The translations under genes and the position numbers were made by a program. A DNA stretch of 64,000 bases from Sialis fuliginosa (Eukaryota > Arthropoda > Insecta > Megaloptera > Sialidae), in the NCBI GenBank assembly GCA_961205875.1, contig OY540813.1:6791001-6855000 (forward strand), read 5' to 3'. Positions 12,001-24,223 of the stretch are shown here, piece after piece. The stretch's first letter is position 1. Each line of letters starts with the position of its first letter. Under the pieces are notes generated by a model that worked only from the letters and a program-made list of their open reading frames with translations, did not search any database and was not told the DNA's origin.

Positions 12001-13295
12001 TCTGTACAATTTTTTAAAATACCAAAATTTAACTATAGCGAACTGCCTGAACCCTACAGAGGCGTGGGAATCTCGGCAAGGTGTTCATCCCGCCAGGGCT
12101 GCTGTGGTTCAAACGCACCACCTGCTCCTTGATCTCAGTGTGGGGGAGTCTACGCGAGTTCACACACTTTACACACAAACACAATCACACATGTATGTAC
12201 ATGTGTACAAATGTATTAGTTGTACAATATGGTAAATAGAAATCTTTTGGGTAAAAGAAAATTATAGTAAAGATATATACAGAATACTTTAGTTTATTTC
12301 GTAGATTATAATAAAAAAAACAATTTCAAATAAAAGTAAGTCAATACAAAGCAAAATTACAGATATTAAAATACAAAATTATAAATAGAATTATAATTAC
12401 AAACATGTTTTTTATTAAATAAAATAAATTAGGGTTATTAAGAGCATTGTTTTTTAGAGATAGTCTTTTAATTTAAGTTTAAACTGTTGCGATGATAAAT
12501 TTTCGAAGTTGTGAGGTAAATATAAAAAAGGCTTAATTTAACGATCTTTTACATGTGGCATTAATACAAGTTGGTAGTTATGCAAAACTATTTTTATTTC
12601 TTTAAATATAAAAATACATTTTTTAACAAGTGTACCTTATACAATCTAAAATATAAATATAATAAATCATTTAAAAAAATTGTTTATTTAATAACTGACA
12701 CAGTATAGAGTGCAAGGACATAGCAAACACATCTAATAAAAACATCTTTTGCGTATTATTAATTTTAAATATCTACTAATTAAATAAAAATCAGACATAT
12801 ATATAATTAATAAAATGAAAATAGAAAATATTCCAATTTTTAAATGTTCTTAAATTCATAGAACATATGCAGAAAGTAATCAAATTCTTTGACTCTGTTG
12901 TAAATTATTCATCATCTTAAAAACTACATATTTATATAAATTTATTAACTATAATGAGGTACATAAAAAACATACATTTTTAACAAAAATACTAAAACGA
13001 TTAAGTACTATTTGTCACTTTACTAATTTTAATATCAATGTACTCGTATATATTTGATTAACGCCCAGTATTATAAAGTTTAACTAAATGCTCTTTTAAC
13101 TGTCCAATTATTAACAGAACCAAGCATAATACATTTAATTAAATGGATTTTTATGTTTTTACAACGCATTTTATATACATTTTTTATTGAGAGCCTAAAT
13201 ATTGATTTAAATCACGTTTGTAATTTACAAAATTTAGGTTAAAGGAGCATTTAGCGCTAAAGGATAATTATAATATAATAATAAGTATAATTACT

Positions 13296-13372
13296 AGGGC
13301 TGCACTCAATACGAGAGTTAGATAAGTCGCGCCCTAAAGAATCTTCTCGGTCTCGAATTTTACAACTGATAA
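13296..13372 (+). repeat. Dispersed repeat, copy B
   Basis: Partner of 5871-5950; the order of shared blocks is kept but spacing and bases have drifted. Confidence 0.5.
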
Positions 13373-15676
13373 TCTCGTTTTGTAAAAATAAAAACCAACT
13401 CGTTTCAATCTAGTACACGTGACCAAGAGAGAGAACGAAAAAAATGTTGATCTGTTATGATTTTTTTTTAAGAAAATAATTTTCCATTTATTCTTATATA
13501 ATAAACAAACAAAAATTGTACGAGACTTATAAATATTATAAATAAAGATTAACGTTTTAGACAGTCTCATTAATATTCTATCGTCTCAGTTACATCTTGC
13601 TATCAAACTAATGAAATTAATCCGATAAATAAAAGAATTAAATGAAATAATAAATCAAAACTGTAAACAATTTCCTAAATGTTCCGTTTCAAACAATACC
13701 TGACTATATTTAAACTGTAAATGGTTCTTCTACATCCTGAAAACTGGACTTTGAAAAATATAAATGTACATAAATACTTACAATTACCTCCTGCTTAGAA
13801 CTTGTAAACACATATTTCCTCTACATCATAACGAAAAAAACACACGAAGATTTCATAACATAAGTACCTATATAATGAGTTTGTAATTACCTCATTGAAC
13901 TTGAAACAAAAGAAATATCATTAAATAACTTTAGTTTTTTTTATAGAGTCGACCTTCCACAAACTACCAAGTACTGTACAGTAACTGACGTGTTATAAAT
14001 AATTGTACCATGAAGAAGGTTACAGCTTCTTTAAATAGTGTTGTGGAAAATTATTTGCGATTGAGGGAAGTTTTGAAAATTATATTCAATTATTTAAATT
14101 GCATAATCATTATAGTAATCATATATAGTTTATGATATTTGTTTTTAACAGTGAGTTTTTTATAGCATTGCGCGTCGTCGATCTCCATAAATTTTCCATT
14201 CATTTTTTTATTTAATACGTAACAGGTTATATTTTTAATACAAAAACAAAAAACGTTTATGTTCAAAATACTTTTTCTTAATTTTACTAAAAAGTAAAAT
14301 TTATTAAAAGCAAATTAATGAGGTCCAATTAGATTTTTTTATAATTTTCTTAAATATTAATTATATATATGACGGTTTCCGGGTATAATTTGATTTCAGG
14401 TGGGGGAGGGGGGTCATGGGCGACATAACCTTCTCCCCAAACCTCTGAAATTAAAAAAAATTAATAATTTTAAATGCTTATTAAATATACTTAAATTCAT
14501 TTGTTTCGAACTTTAAAACTTGTTTTGTCCATTTTATTTCTTTAATGAACAAAAAGTATTTTCTTAACGCTAGTTTATATTAACTATTGCTAAAACACAT
14601 AAAATACTTTTCAATATTGTTTACAAATGCTATCATAGTTTATTTTAAGTGTTAGAATAGTTAATTTAATGCTCTTCACTATTTATAATTTCATTTAAAA
14701 TAGTACGTGTTTAATTTGTTCCTTTATAAAAATCGGTCAAATACACGAAAATATCGTTTATCTACCCTACTAAATTTCATAACCACACACGATGATAAAA
14801 CCTTCTCCATAGATACAAGATATGTGACATCGATACCATAATAACATTATAGCTATATTTATGTAATTGTGAATGTTGTAATAATAGTACATAATTTGAC
14901 CGCGAGAGTGCGCGCACTTTCTAATTTCTCTCAACAACTTTCTTCCGTACATGGCCGAGATCCAAAGCTTATGTCAAGGCTTCAGTAACGTTTACATCAC
15001 CACCGATATGACGATTACGGATCTTTTTAGAAAGTCAAGGTGAATTTGAATTGTTTTAATTATATATCCGTTGAATTTTTTAGTTTCAAGTTCAATGCAA
15101 TACTTATAAAAAGATTACCCGCAGGTTTAATGCAATTATAATGTGATATTATGTTAATCCATCTGTGTATTTATACATGTAGGGGAAATTCGTGCAAATT
15201 TATCATTTGGCGATGCTTAATTGCTTTATAATACGAAAATCATTGTTAGTTTTATATATTATATATATTAATTTCTTATAATGATTGAATACAAAGGAAT
15301 TGATTAAAATTAGTATTTTACTGTAATTAACGGACAACGGGTGATTTATTTCCATAACTATCAATTAAGTCTTTAAAAAAGCATAATTTAGACAATCATA
15401 TCTTTTGTTTTTGTTTTTTTTTAAACATATAGTTATGTTATGATGTCATGAAAACTTCTTCTAAATAACGCGAAGGTATATGTTATTGAAAATACATCTT
15501 TCTCTTTAAAGTCTTTAACGTAGCGTGTATTTAAGAAAAATTGAATATATAAATTTTCAATTATTATTGAAAATTACAAATAAATTTTCAACTAATAAAG
15601 TAGACATTGGATTGACAAATTGTGTCAAAATTTAACATTTTAAGTATAAGAAATAATTATTAATGAAAAAAATAAG

Positions 15677-15770
15677 ACGTTAGTGAAAGTTTCATTCAAA
15701 TCGGTCCAGCAAACAAACAAACTCGTAAACTTTTCATTTTTATTATATTAGTTTTATAGTACACACTACT
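15677..15770 (+). repeat. Dispersed repeat tail
   Basis: Contains GAAAGTTTCATTCAAATCGG and AAACAAACAAACTCG, then ACTGAACCCGGTGTTATCCG just after. Same class as 8920-9030 and 23735-23893. Confidence 0.4.
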
Positions 15771-16526
15771 GAACCCGGTGTTATCCGGGGATATAAATTC
15801 AATTAAACATAAAGTAATCATACCTACCCAACATGCCCACATCACACGATTCATCGCGGATTGTTTTTTTTCGACTTCATGAAATGTACACAAAATATAA
15901 AAAAAATTTGAAAGAGACGTAATCATAGTGGCCTAAATTAATAAAATACTGAAACCGTAAATTATAGAATTCTATATTTCATGGCTAGGTACTATGTTTT
16001 TATATACCTAAATGACAGTTGTATGCTGTAACATCATGGAAACAAAACACAACTTGTTAAAGATTGTTTTTAGTCTTTTGATGTTAAATCATAGATTTTC
16101 ATAAAATATTAATAGCCACAATACTACTCAGAAAAATTATCTTACTATTGATGAAAACCGAACTGAAATCGGTTGAGTAAATCCCGAATCTATAAGTCTC
16201 ATACAAACGAACATTCATTTTTATATATAGAGATGAAATCTTCAGGTTACTTCAGGAGTGCCAAATACTAAAATAAAGAAATAAAAAATAATTTATTCAA
16301 AAACAAGATCGTGTTGGTTATATTATTAATTTTCATAGAATGAATTTGATCATCAAAATTATTGAGAATCACACCATGTGGTCAAGAAAAATTAATGTAT
16401 CCATCCACATATGAGTGACAGATATCTAGATTTACTTCCACGAACTGCATTTGATTATGTCATTATGACTAATTTTCATATAATTAATATCGCATTTAAA
16501 TCGATAAAAAAGTCACTACTTATCTG

Positions 16527-17370
16527 CACTGTCAAAAATTTTTTTAGTAATTTTACAAAAATGTGTAGGAAGTTTTTACGCACCACAATTTTCGGAATTA
16601 TGGAACACAGTTTTGTAAATTTACTATACAATTTATCACAACTCAATTTTAAACTATTACAAATCATCTGTCGCAAAATTACTAATCATTTACTAGACTT
16701 ATGTTTAGTAATATTACTGTACATTATTCGTAATTTTACTAAGCCAAATGTTTCTAATAATTTTAGTAATTTTACAAAAATGTGTAGGAAGTTTTTACGC
16801 ACCACAATTTTCGGAATTATGGAACACAGTTTTGTAAATTTACTATACAATTTATCACAACTCAATTTTAAACTATTACAAATCATCTGTCGCAAAATTA
16901 CTAATCATTTACTAGACTTATGTTTAGTAATATTACTGTACATTATTCGTAATTTTACTAAGCCAAATGTTTCTAATAATTTTAGTAATTTTACAAAAAT
17001 TTATTGTAATTATACTAGACAATTTATACCAATTTAGTTTAGAAAAATTACAAACTATTTGTTGCAATATTACTAACCTTTATTAAAAAATTGTTTAGTA
17101 ATATTACAATACAATAGTCGGAATTTTACTAAACAAATTAGATTAAATACATTTAGTAATTTTACAACCATATATCGTAATTTTTCAACCCAACTAATAC
17201 CAATTTAGTTTCGGAAAATTACAAACTATTTGTTGCAGTATTGAATTTTTACTACCCAACTTACATCAAGTCAATTTGAAAAAAATACAAACCGCTCGTT
17301 GCAATATTACTATGCATCGGGATATAACTTGCATAGCTTTATTTCAATATCAGACTGTAATTTTACTGAA
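16527..17370. repeat. Subterminal tandem repeats at the gene-proximal end of copy 2
   Basis: Mirror image of 3640-4474, with the same 210-bp duplication (about 16560-16980). Three further diverged motif copies lead to the gene side. The 208-codon open frame seen here is a by-product of the repeat period and carries no recognisable domain. Confidence 0.8.
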
Positions 17371-17568
17371 AAAAATTGTTAAATCAATGAATGCTACAAC
17401 AGCGTATTTTAGTGTTAAATATAAAATATTTATTAAATATTAATTTATTAATTATTTAATTAACAATTAAACATATGTCATTAATTATAACAGTGTTATC
17501 AATAATTTATATTATGAAAATAATAACATAATTTAATGCTAACACAAATTTTAAATTTTTTTTGAAGA

Positions 17569-18969
17569 TTATTCTGACGTTTTGATTGCCACATAATTAA
17601 TTGCCAAATCACGAGTAATGTAGGCACGGAGTATCTTTCCAATATTCTTGGTTATATCTACTGTCTTGTTTATTTAGCATAACAATTTGTAAATCTAAAA
17701 AAAGAAAATTATTATTCATGTCTTATAAACGAATTATATAAAATAGGGCTTATATAAAAAAATAATAATTTTATTTGTGATTACTTACCAATTTTTTTTT
17801 AAAATCAACATCATTTTTAATTTTATCATTAAATTTAATAAAACTTTCTTCATTTTGTAGTGGAAGAATCATGTCAAATTCACTCTCAGAGTTACTGATT
17901 TCGTCACTCAAAATGCTTGTTGAATTATGAAGTTTTTCAATGACATTTTCAAGGCTTTGTAATCTGGTTGAATAATTGGTTAATTGACTTCCTAAATTTG
18001 ACAAACGTTTGCCGATGCTTACAAAACAGCTCGATATGAATTGATGCAGATCTTCTGTAACAAAAAAAATCACGTTTCCAATACACATTAAAGAAAAAAA
18101 AAACTATGTATGTTTTTACCTATTGTCATTGGTTGATTTGCACTGGTCTCGAGTTTTTCTTCAGCTTTTTTTTTTACAATCCTTTTTGGATTTAATATAT
18201 TGTTTGGATCTAATCCGTTAGTGTTGTCTTCATCACTGGAAAATTCCGTTGAAGTTGACTTAATGTCAGTGTCATCAGATGGGTGACAACTTGGGATTGA
18301 AATCGATTTAGAATTCAATTTTTTTCTTTTTGTGTGTTGACTTTTAGGATTAGATGAATCTAACATTAAAAAAAATATATTTGTTGCATATTTATAACAA
18401 AAAATTTTACCAAAAAAAATTAAAACTACTTACGAATTTTTATACCAAGATCGTCTGTCCATTTCAATGCTGCTTGACTAAATTGTTTGTTAATGAGCTC
18501 TTTATTCTTTGCAACAAATTTGCGCTTCAGAGCCTTCTTATCAGTATCTGCTTTTTTTTGCAGATTCTTCATTTGCTGTCGAGTATACATATGGTTTTGT
18601 TTCTAACTCAACGATTTTATTTTCAGCTTCTTTATAAGTATCTAAAAAATTGATTAATAATATGTCAAAATATTTTTTTTGCTCATCAAAAATTAATAAA
18701 ATGTAAAAAAATTAATATTGTGGTAAAGAATTTATTTTAAAATAACATATCATTACTTACGAGCACTTCCGCGAATATCCACTAGAAATGTTGGCTATGT
18801 AGATTTGGGTGGTTCTAAATTTTTCACCATTTCTTGCAGTTCTTCGCATACATTTGGATCATCAAGCAGGCCTGGCATATATTTGCAATATACCTTATCA
18901 GAATCTTTTTCAAAATGAAGCCATGTATATATAATATAATATAATATAAGACGATATTTATGATCCATG
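17569..18969 (-). pseudogene. Broken DUF4806-like gene, copy 2
   Basis: Blocks on the minus strand are 18969-18761, 18641-18434, 18359-18120, 18054-17789 and 17694-17569, the mirror of copy 1. All three lesions of copy 1 are present: the early TAG, the eight-A run that shifts the second block, and the TAA six codons into the last block. A few substitutions separate the copies (for example Glu/Lys and Ile/Val changes in block one), so this is not one sequence read twice. The start codon is uncertain; an ATG lies three bases inside block one at 18967. Confidence 0.6.
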
Positions 18970-19720
18970 TCTATAAAAAACAAAACAAAAAGTGGGTATG
19001 TGTACTTATGTACACGCGTTAGAAGTTATACTTATTTGTCGTGAAATTTTAAAACACTTATCAAAATTTGATTACACATTTCAAATATTAAAATCTTAGT
19101 TTTGGAAAAAAATTATTTGAAACAAGAAAATATTTCTTTTGCCTTAAAATTTTAACTCCAAAAATAAAAATCATTTGTTTAGACAAATGGCTACAGCTTA
19201 AAGATGTAAGTAGGTGAAAAAGTTACCTGAATTATAACAGATATATATTCAATAAACGTTAAAAACAATTATTGGATTAAACAACAGAATTATAAAAAAT
19301 CACTTGTAGCAGCATCAATCTTTACACAACAAATTTTTAATAACGACAGTTCAAAAATCGTATTATTGCTCATACGCAGTAGCTTAGCATCGTGAGAAAA
19401 TAAAATGTAACAAAATTTACCCCTTCCGCCAGCGCGTTCACATGAAACTATGTTCTATACCAGTATTTCTCAAACTTTTTGAATTGAATCACTCATAATT
19501 GTGATTAATAGCGAAATTTAATATCAATAATAATTAATAACAAGTTAATAACTTATCTCGAGTACATCTTTGAACAAAATATTATTTGTATATTTTTCGA
19601 CATTAACTTAACTAACTAATTGAGTTTACTAAAAATATTTTAAATTAAATTTAATGTGATGAGTGAGCGCGGCTTTGTTTTGATGTTGGTCAGTACTGAA
19701 AATACCATTTCGTATAATAG

Positions 19721-21028
19721 GGCGAGCGGATTACAGCTATTTCGAGTACACTAACCAACCAATCGACGTTCTAGTGGCTAAAAATGATTTTATTAAATTC
19801 TTTATATTTTTCTGAGAAAAAACATCTATATACATGATATTTTTTTATGCGGTCCTTCAATAGGTACACACATTTTTTTGTTTAATAAATCTAAATCTGC
19901 ATTAAAAAATCTGAAAAAATTATGTAAGCTTCATTGGATTAAAATAAACATTTTTTGTCTCATAAACTTTTTTTTTAAAGCTATAGTTTTGAAGATAAAA
20001 AATATTTTAACTTTAAAAATAGCGAAAAATTCGTATATTTGTGAATTTTTTTCTCGGTAACTAATTGTTCAATCAGAATAAAACATAAACAAAAAGAATC
20101 AGCCAACTTTAAACTATAATTAGATTTTTTTTCATTTTGATTATTACTGTAATTAAATGTAAAAACTTCATTAGAGCCGAACTCACTCCTTGCGCCGTAA
20201 ATCGATACCATGGCTGGCTACAATTTTCGTTTAATAGTTGAAATATTTAAATACTGGGATGAAAGTTTCAATAAAAACACTTTAGAATATTTTTATTGCA
20301 CATTTATTTGTTACAATTATTTTCTTTATTGTTACACTTATCAAAACATCTACAAACTGAACAACATTTTAAATCTAAATCCAAACAAGAGCATGTTTTA
20401 GCTGTACAAGGAAATTTTCCGCAACAAGAACAGAAATATTTTTTGTAGATGTTCTGATAAGTATAATATTATAATAAAGAAAATAATCGTGACAAATAAA
20501 TGTGCAATAAAAATATTCTAAAGTGTTTTTATTGATGCATTCATCCCAGTATTTAAATATTTCAATTATTATTAAATGAATGTTGTAGCCAGCCATGGTA
20601 TCGATTTACGGCGCAAAGAGTGAGTTCGGCTCTAATGAAGTTTTTACATTTAATTACAGTAATGATCAAAATGAAAAAAAATATAGTTATAGTTCAAAGT
20701 TGGCTGATTCTTTTTGTTTTTGATTTATTTTGATTGAACAATTAGTTTCCGAGAAAAAAAATCACAAATATACGAATTTTTCGCTATTTTTAAAGTATAA
20801 ATATTTTTTATCTTCAAAACAATTGATTTTAAAAAAAAGTTTATGAGACAAAAAATGTTCATTTTAATCCAATGAAGCTTACATAATTTTTTCAGATTTT
20901 TTAATGTATATAGATGTTTTTTCTCAGAAAAATATAAAGAATTTAATAAAATCATTTTTAGCCACTAGAACGTCGATTGGTCGGTTATTGTCATTTCTAA
21001 GCGAGCTAGACTCGATAATCCGCTCGCC
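19721..21028. repeat. Near-palindrome (foldback) in copy 2, 1.3 kb
   Basis: It starts GGCGAGCGGATTA and ends TAATCCGCTCGCC, with arms of about 600 bp around a ~90-bp loop near 20350-20440. The right arm lacks 67 bp present in the left arm and in copy 1, a deletion between two short ATG microhomologies near 20904. Close to the ends the arms also differ by a small block (right arm about 20996-21015). The flanks TATAATAG (left) and TATAAATA (right) are similar but not identical, so an independent insertion into the hAT is possible but not proven. Confidence 0.85.
20304..20471 (-). other. Cysteine-rich open frame across the palindrome loop (copy 2)
   Basis: This is the reverse-strand twin of the frame at 534-698, with the same stop (20304-20306) and the same cysteine spacing. 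The loop orientation relative to the host element is the same in both copies, so the loop has not flipped by recombination between the arms since the duplication. Confidence 0.35.
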
Positions 21029-21789
21029 TATAAATAAGTTGGTTGCAAATGGCAAGAGAACTGTCATTGTTAATTCAGCGAATAGTGGACACTGTTTTCA
21101 CACCAAGTAAAAAAGAATTGTTTGCTTACTAAACTCGGTTTATGTCATCAATTTTTCTGCGACCTTCCTAGGAGTCGCGACCCACACTTTGAGAATCACT
21201 GTTCTATACTTGTGTCGGCATGTCAAAAGAAACGCAACAATGATTTTTTCTATGCTGGTCGGGACTTGCAAATTCGAATAAAATTAAAGGTTGTTTTACA
21301 CCGGCATATGGAGCATTTATAAAGGTTGTTTTAGGCATTTTGACCAGTTTATATATAATTCATAAATAATAATTAGCAAAGATTTACTTACTTTCAAATA
21401 TAAAAAATGTTGATATGCAGATTTGAACATACCCTATTACACTTACAATTAAATTTTATCACTATTTTTTACCACAGTGAATAATTCGGTTCTTTCACAA
21501 TTTTTTTTATACACTTGATCGATTCTATGAGGTTTTTTTTATAAAACTAACATATTTCATATTCAGAAACAACATGTATATTAAAACATTTTAATAAAAA
21601 AAAAAATATTTTTTTATAATCTATACTTCATACTTGCAATTCAAGTATAAATGTTTGCTACTAATTTTACTTAGAACTGCATTCAAATTAAATTTTAAAT
21701 CTGCATAAGTCACAATTTTATAAAAATGCAAAATAAATATACCAAGTTTTATACTTGAAACTACACAGCAGAATTAGAAGATTACATAA

Positions 21790-22819
21790 AACTATATGAT
21801 TGTAAGAGACACTAGTAAAAATATAAACAAATCTAAAGTAATTAAAGTTTTACAATTTTTCAATCACTTTTTGCAATTTGGATTACGTATTTCAGTTAGT
21901 CATTTTTTTGATAACTGTAGTAAGATTAGACTACAAATAGGTATAGAAATTTTACAAAATTTTAGACTTGAAATTACAAACAAGAATTGTAAAAATACAT
22001 AGCGCTCATGACTTGAAAGAAATTTTGTAAAAATACAAACAGAATTTTCAAAAAAAAAGTAATGATTTGTAAATTTCCTGTAATTGTAACTGCAAGTTTC
22101 GGTTAGTAATTTTACTATTAATCTTGGTAAAATCAAAATCCGAATATGTGTAGAAATTTTACAAAGTTTTAGACTTGAAATTACAAATAAGAATTGTAAA
22201 AATACATAGCGCTCATGACTTGAATGAATTTTTGTAAAAATGCAAACAGAATTTGAAAAAATAAATAATGATTTGTAAATTTCCAATCACTTCTTGAGAT
22301 TGTAATTGCAAATTTTGGTTAGTAATTTTACAGATAAATGTGGTAAAATTAAATTCCGAATATGTGTAGAAATTTTACAAAGTTTTAGACTTAAAATTAC
22401 AAACAAGAAATGTAAAAATACATAGCGCTCATGACTTGAATAAATTTTTGTAAAAATGCAAACTGAATTTGAAAAAATAAATAATGATTTGTAAATTTCC
22501 AATCACTTCTTGAGATTGTAATTGCAAATTTTGGTTAGTAATTTTACAGATAATTGTGGTAAAATTAAATTCCGAATATGTATGGAAATTTTACAAAACT
22601 TTAGATTTAATTCTACAACTTTGAATGGTAAAATTACAACAAGTTTCTGACGAATACAAAAAATTTGTAAAATTGCAACCTGCTTAGTACTCTTGTTATT
22701 ACAAATTGCAATATTACTACGAATGCGTTTGAAAATTCCAATACAATACGAGAGTTTGTAATTTTACAAAGCAACTGCTTAGTAAAAATGTAGTAAATTT
22801 ACAAAAATTTTTAACAGTG
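21790..22819. repeat. Subterminal tandem repeats at the far end of copy 2
   Basis: About four units with a period of roughly 208-218 bp, each with the landmark GCGCTCATGACTTGAA (near 22000, 22208 and 22426) and runs of GTAATTTTAC/GTAAAATTAC. The units differ in sequence from the array at the other end, although the short motif is shared. Repetitive reading frames on the minus strand follow from the repeats. Confidence 0.8.
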
Positions 22820-23734
22820 TGATATTGATCTGGTGATATCGAAAATTAAATTATATGCATGCATATAAATTACAATAGATTAACTGTTACTAATTACTAT
22901 ATATATTTATAGAGAATGATACCTATTGTATATAATTTGTACATACATTTTTCGGTCATTCCATAAATAACTACACACACATTTTTGGTTGCTTGCAAAT
23001 ATTTTATACTATGTATATAAATTTTAAGGGTACCTACATAGAATTCGAAAAAATTACATCCCCAAAAAAATATCGACTTTTGAAAATTTTATATATATTT
23101 TTTTTAAACGAAATATCTCAAAAACTATCAAAGTAAAGTAAAACTTCAAGAGATCAATTTTGTGGATAATTATATATTTATAGTATATACCTATAATAAA
23201 AATTATTTCGCTGCGCAAAATTTTGGTTCGGTTTTTTTTTAAATATATTTATAAAATTTTAATTGAAAATTTGGGGAACCTGGTAACTATAAATTATATA
23301 AAAATTAATAAAAAATATTTTTTTAAAACAAGCTTTTAAAAATGCACTTAAAAGTAAAAAATAAATTTTCAGCTATTACAAAATTTTCAGGTTTGTCTGA
23401 CTAAAACCAATAAAAGCGTGAGGCGCTAATATTTAATAATTTTAAAAATGTGCAAATGTTTTACCCTTATATTTTTTATCAATTCATACTTCTTTTCTTA
23501 TTTTATACAAGATATTTTTTCCATACTTTTGCCTACACAACAAAAGACAACACCGATTGGATTTTCAGCAATTTAAATGTTTAATTTTTATCCAAAATAT
23601 TCTTTCCCCTCCGCCCCTCTAAATTAAACTCACTAGTTTCAGTACTGAACGAAATGTTAACTGAATTAACAACAACCAGAGTTAAAACCCAGAAGCTAAA
23701 TATAAATATATAATAAACTATAGATGTTACTCGC

Positions 23735-23893
23735 GACTTCGTCCATGTGGAATTTGAAATTTGAAGCCTATGTCCTTCCTCAGGATACAAGCTATCTCCC
23801 TACCAAATTTCACAAAGATCGGTTAGTCGGTTTAGCCACGAAAATGTAACAAACAGGCAGACGGACAGACATACTTTCGCATTTATAATATTA
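23735..23893 (+). repeat. Dispersed repeat (CGCGACTTCGTCC...TTTATAATATTA tail)
   Basis: It runs from CTCGCGACTTCGTCCATGTG through CCAAATTTCACAAAGATCGG and ACAGGCAGACGGACAGACAT to GCATTTATAATATTA. This order of blocks is a widespread insect non-autonomous retroposon layout. It has no open frame. Confidence 0.6.
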
Positions 23894-24223
23894 AATAGTA
23901 TGGATATTTACACGCAGTGTTATGATTTTATTTCGTAACAAAAACACTTTCATCGGCATGATGTCATTTCGGGCGTGTACAAATCTGAAGAAGAAGAACA
24001 GTTCGGAGTTGAAATCGAGATCGGCTCGCAGAACGGTTCCGTGGTCTACAAAAGGTCCCGTTCAACAGCACCAGTACACATCTCGCAGAAATTTCGCTTT
24101 CTGCATAAACAACACACCTGTGCAGAGAAAAAAAACAGTTTTTTATTTCAAATATATAAATAAAATAGAAAAATTGGAAAATTCATAAATTAAGATAAAT
24201 CATAATTTGTACAAACTTTATAC

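Larger units (their letters stand above)
4475..16526. other. Gene-free 12-kb segment between the inverted copies
   Basis: I found no convincing coding exon here. It holds fragments of dispersed repeats (entries below), two hairpins, simple AT tracts and a GC-richer island at about 12050-12170. That island (reverse strand reading roughly KEQVVRLNHSSPGG) may be a worn coding fragment of a retroelement, but I cannot place it. A second GC-richer patch at 8030-8140 is unexplained. Confidence 0.5.
19461..21201. mobile_element. Nested hAT-type element in copy 2 with 8-bp target duplication
   Basis: The left terminus is CAGTATTTCTCAAACTTTTT at 19461; the right terminus, read inward on the other strand, is CAGTGATTCTCAAAGTGTGG ending at 21201. 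The flanks are TTCTATAC at 19453-19460 and TTCTATAC at 21202-21209, a perfect 8-bp duplication. Eight bases is the known target size of hAT transposases, and CAGTG-like ends are typical of the superfamily. Only about 430 bp outside the 1.3-kb palindrome belongs to this element, and no transposase is encoded, so it is a non-autonomous (MITE-like) hAT that later received, or was built around, the palindrome. Confidence 0.85.
16527..22819 (-). mobile_element. Composite DNA transposon, copy 2 (complete, 6.29 kb)
   Basis: The left end reads CACTGTCAAAAATTTTTTTA and the right end, read on the opposite strand, reads CACTGTTAAAAATTTTTGTA: imperfect terminal inverted repeats. Each end is followed by tandem subterminal repeats rich in GTAATTTTAC (16527-17370 and about 21790-22819). 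The interior, read on the minus strand, matches copy 1 base for base over long stretches. The bases outside are ...TATCTG on the left and TGATAT... on the right, so only a 2-bp TG duplication can be proposed. There is no transposase frame, so the element is non-autonomous. With the nested hAT removed it is about 4.5 kb. Classification as CACTA/CMC-like rests only on the end motif and repeat layout. Confidence 0.75.

Noticed and set aside
12100..12120. GTGGTTCAAACGC resembling a tRNA/SINE B-box
   Set aside because: No A-box at a suitable distance and no cloverleaf could be folded.
4475..16526. Idea that the 12-kb segment is cargo of a phage- or Polinton-like element
   Set aside because: No polymerase, integrase, capsid or other coding sequence is present; only worn repeats.
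21900..22502. Repetitive minus-strand frames (NSVCIFTK... blocks)
   Set aside because: By-product of the ~210-bp subterminal repeats at the far end of copy 2.
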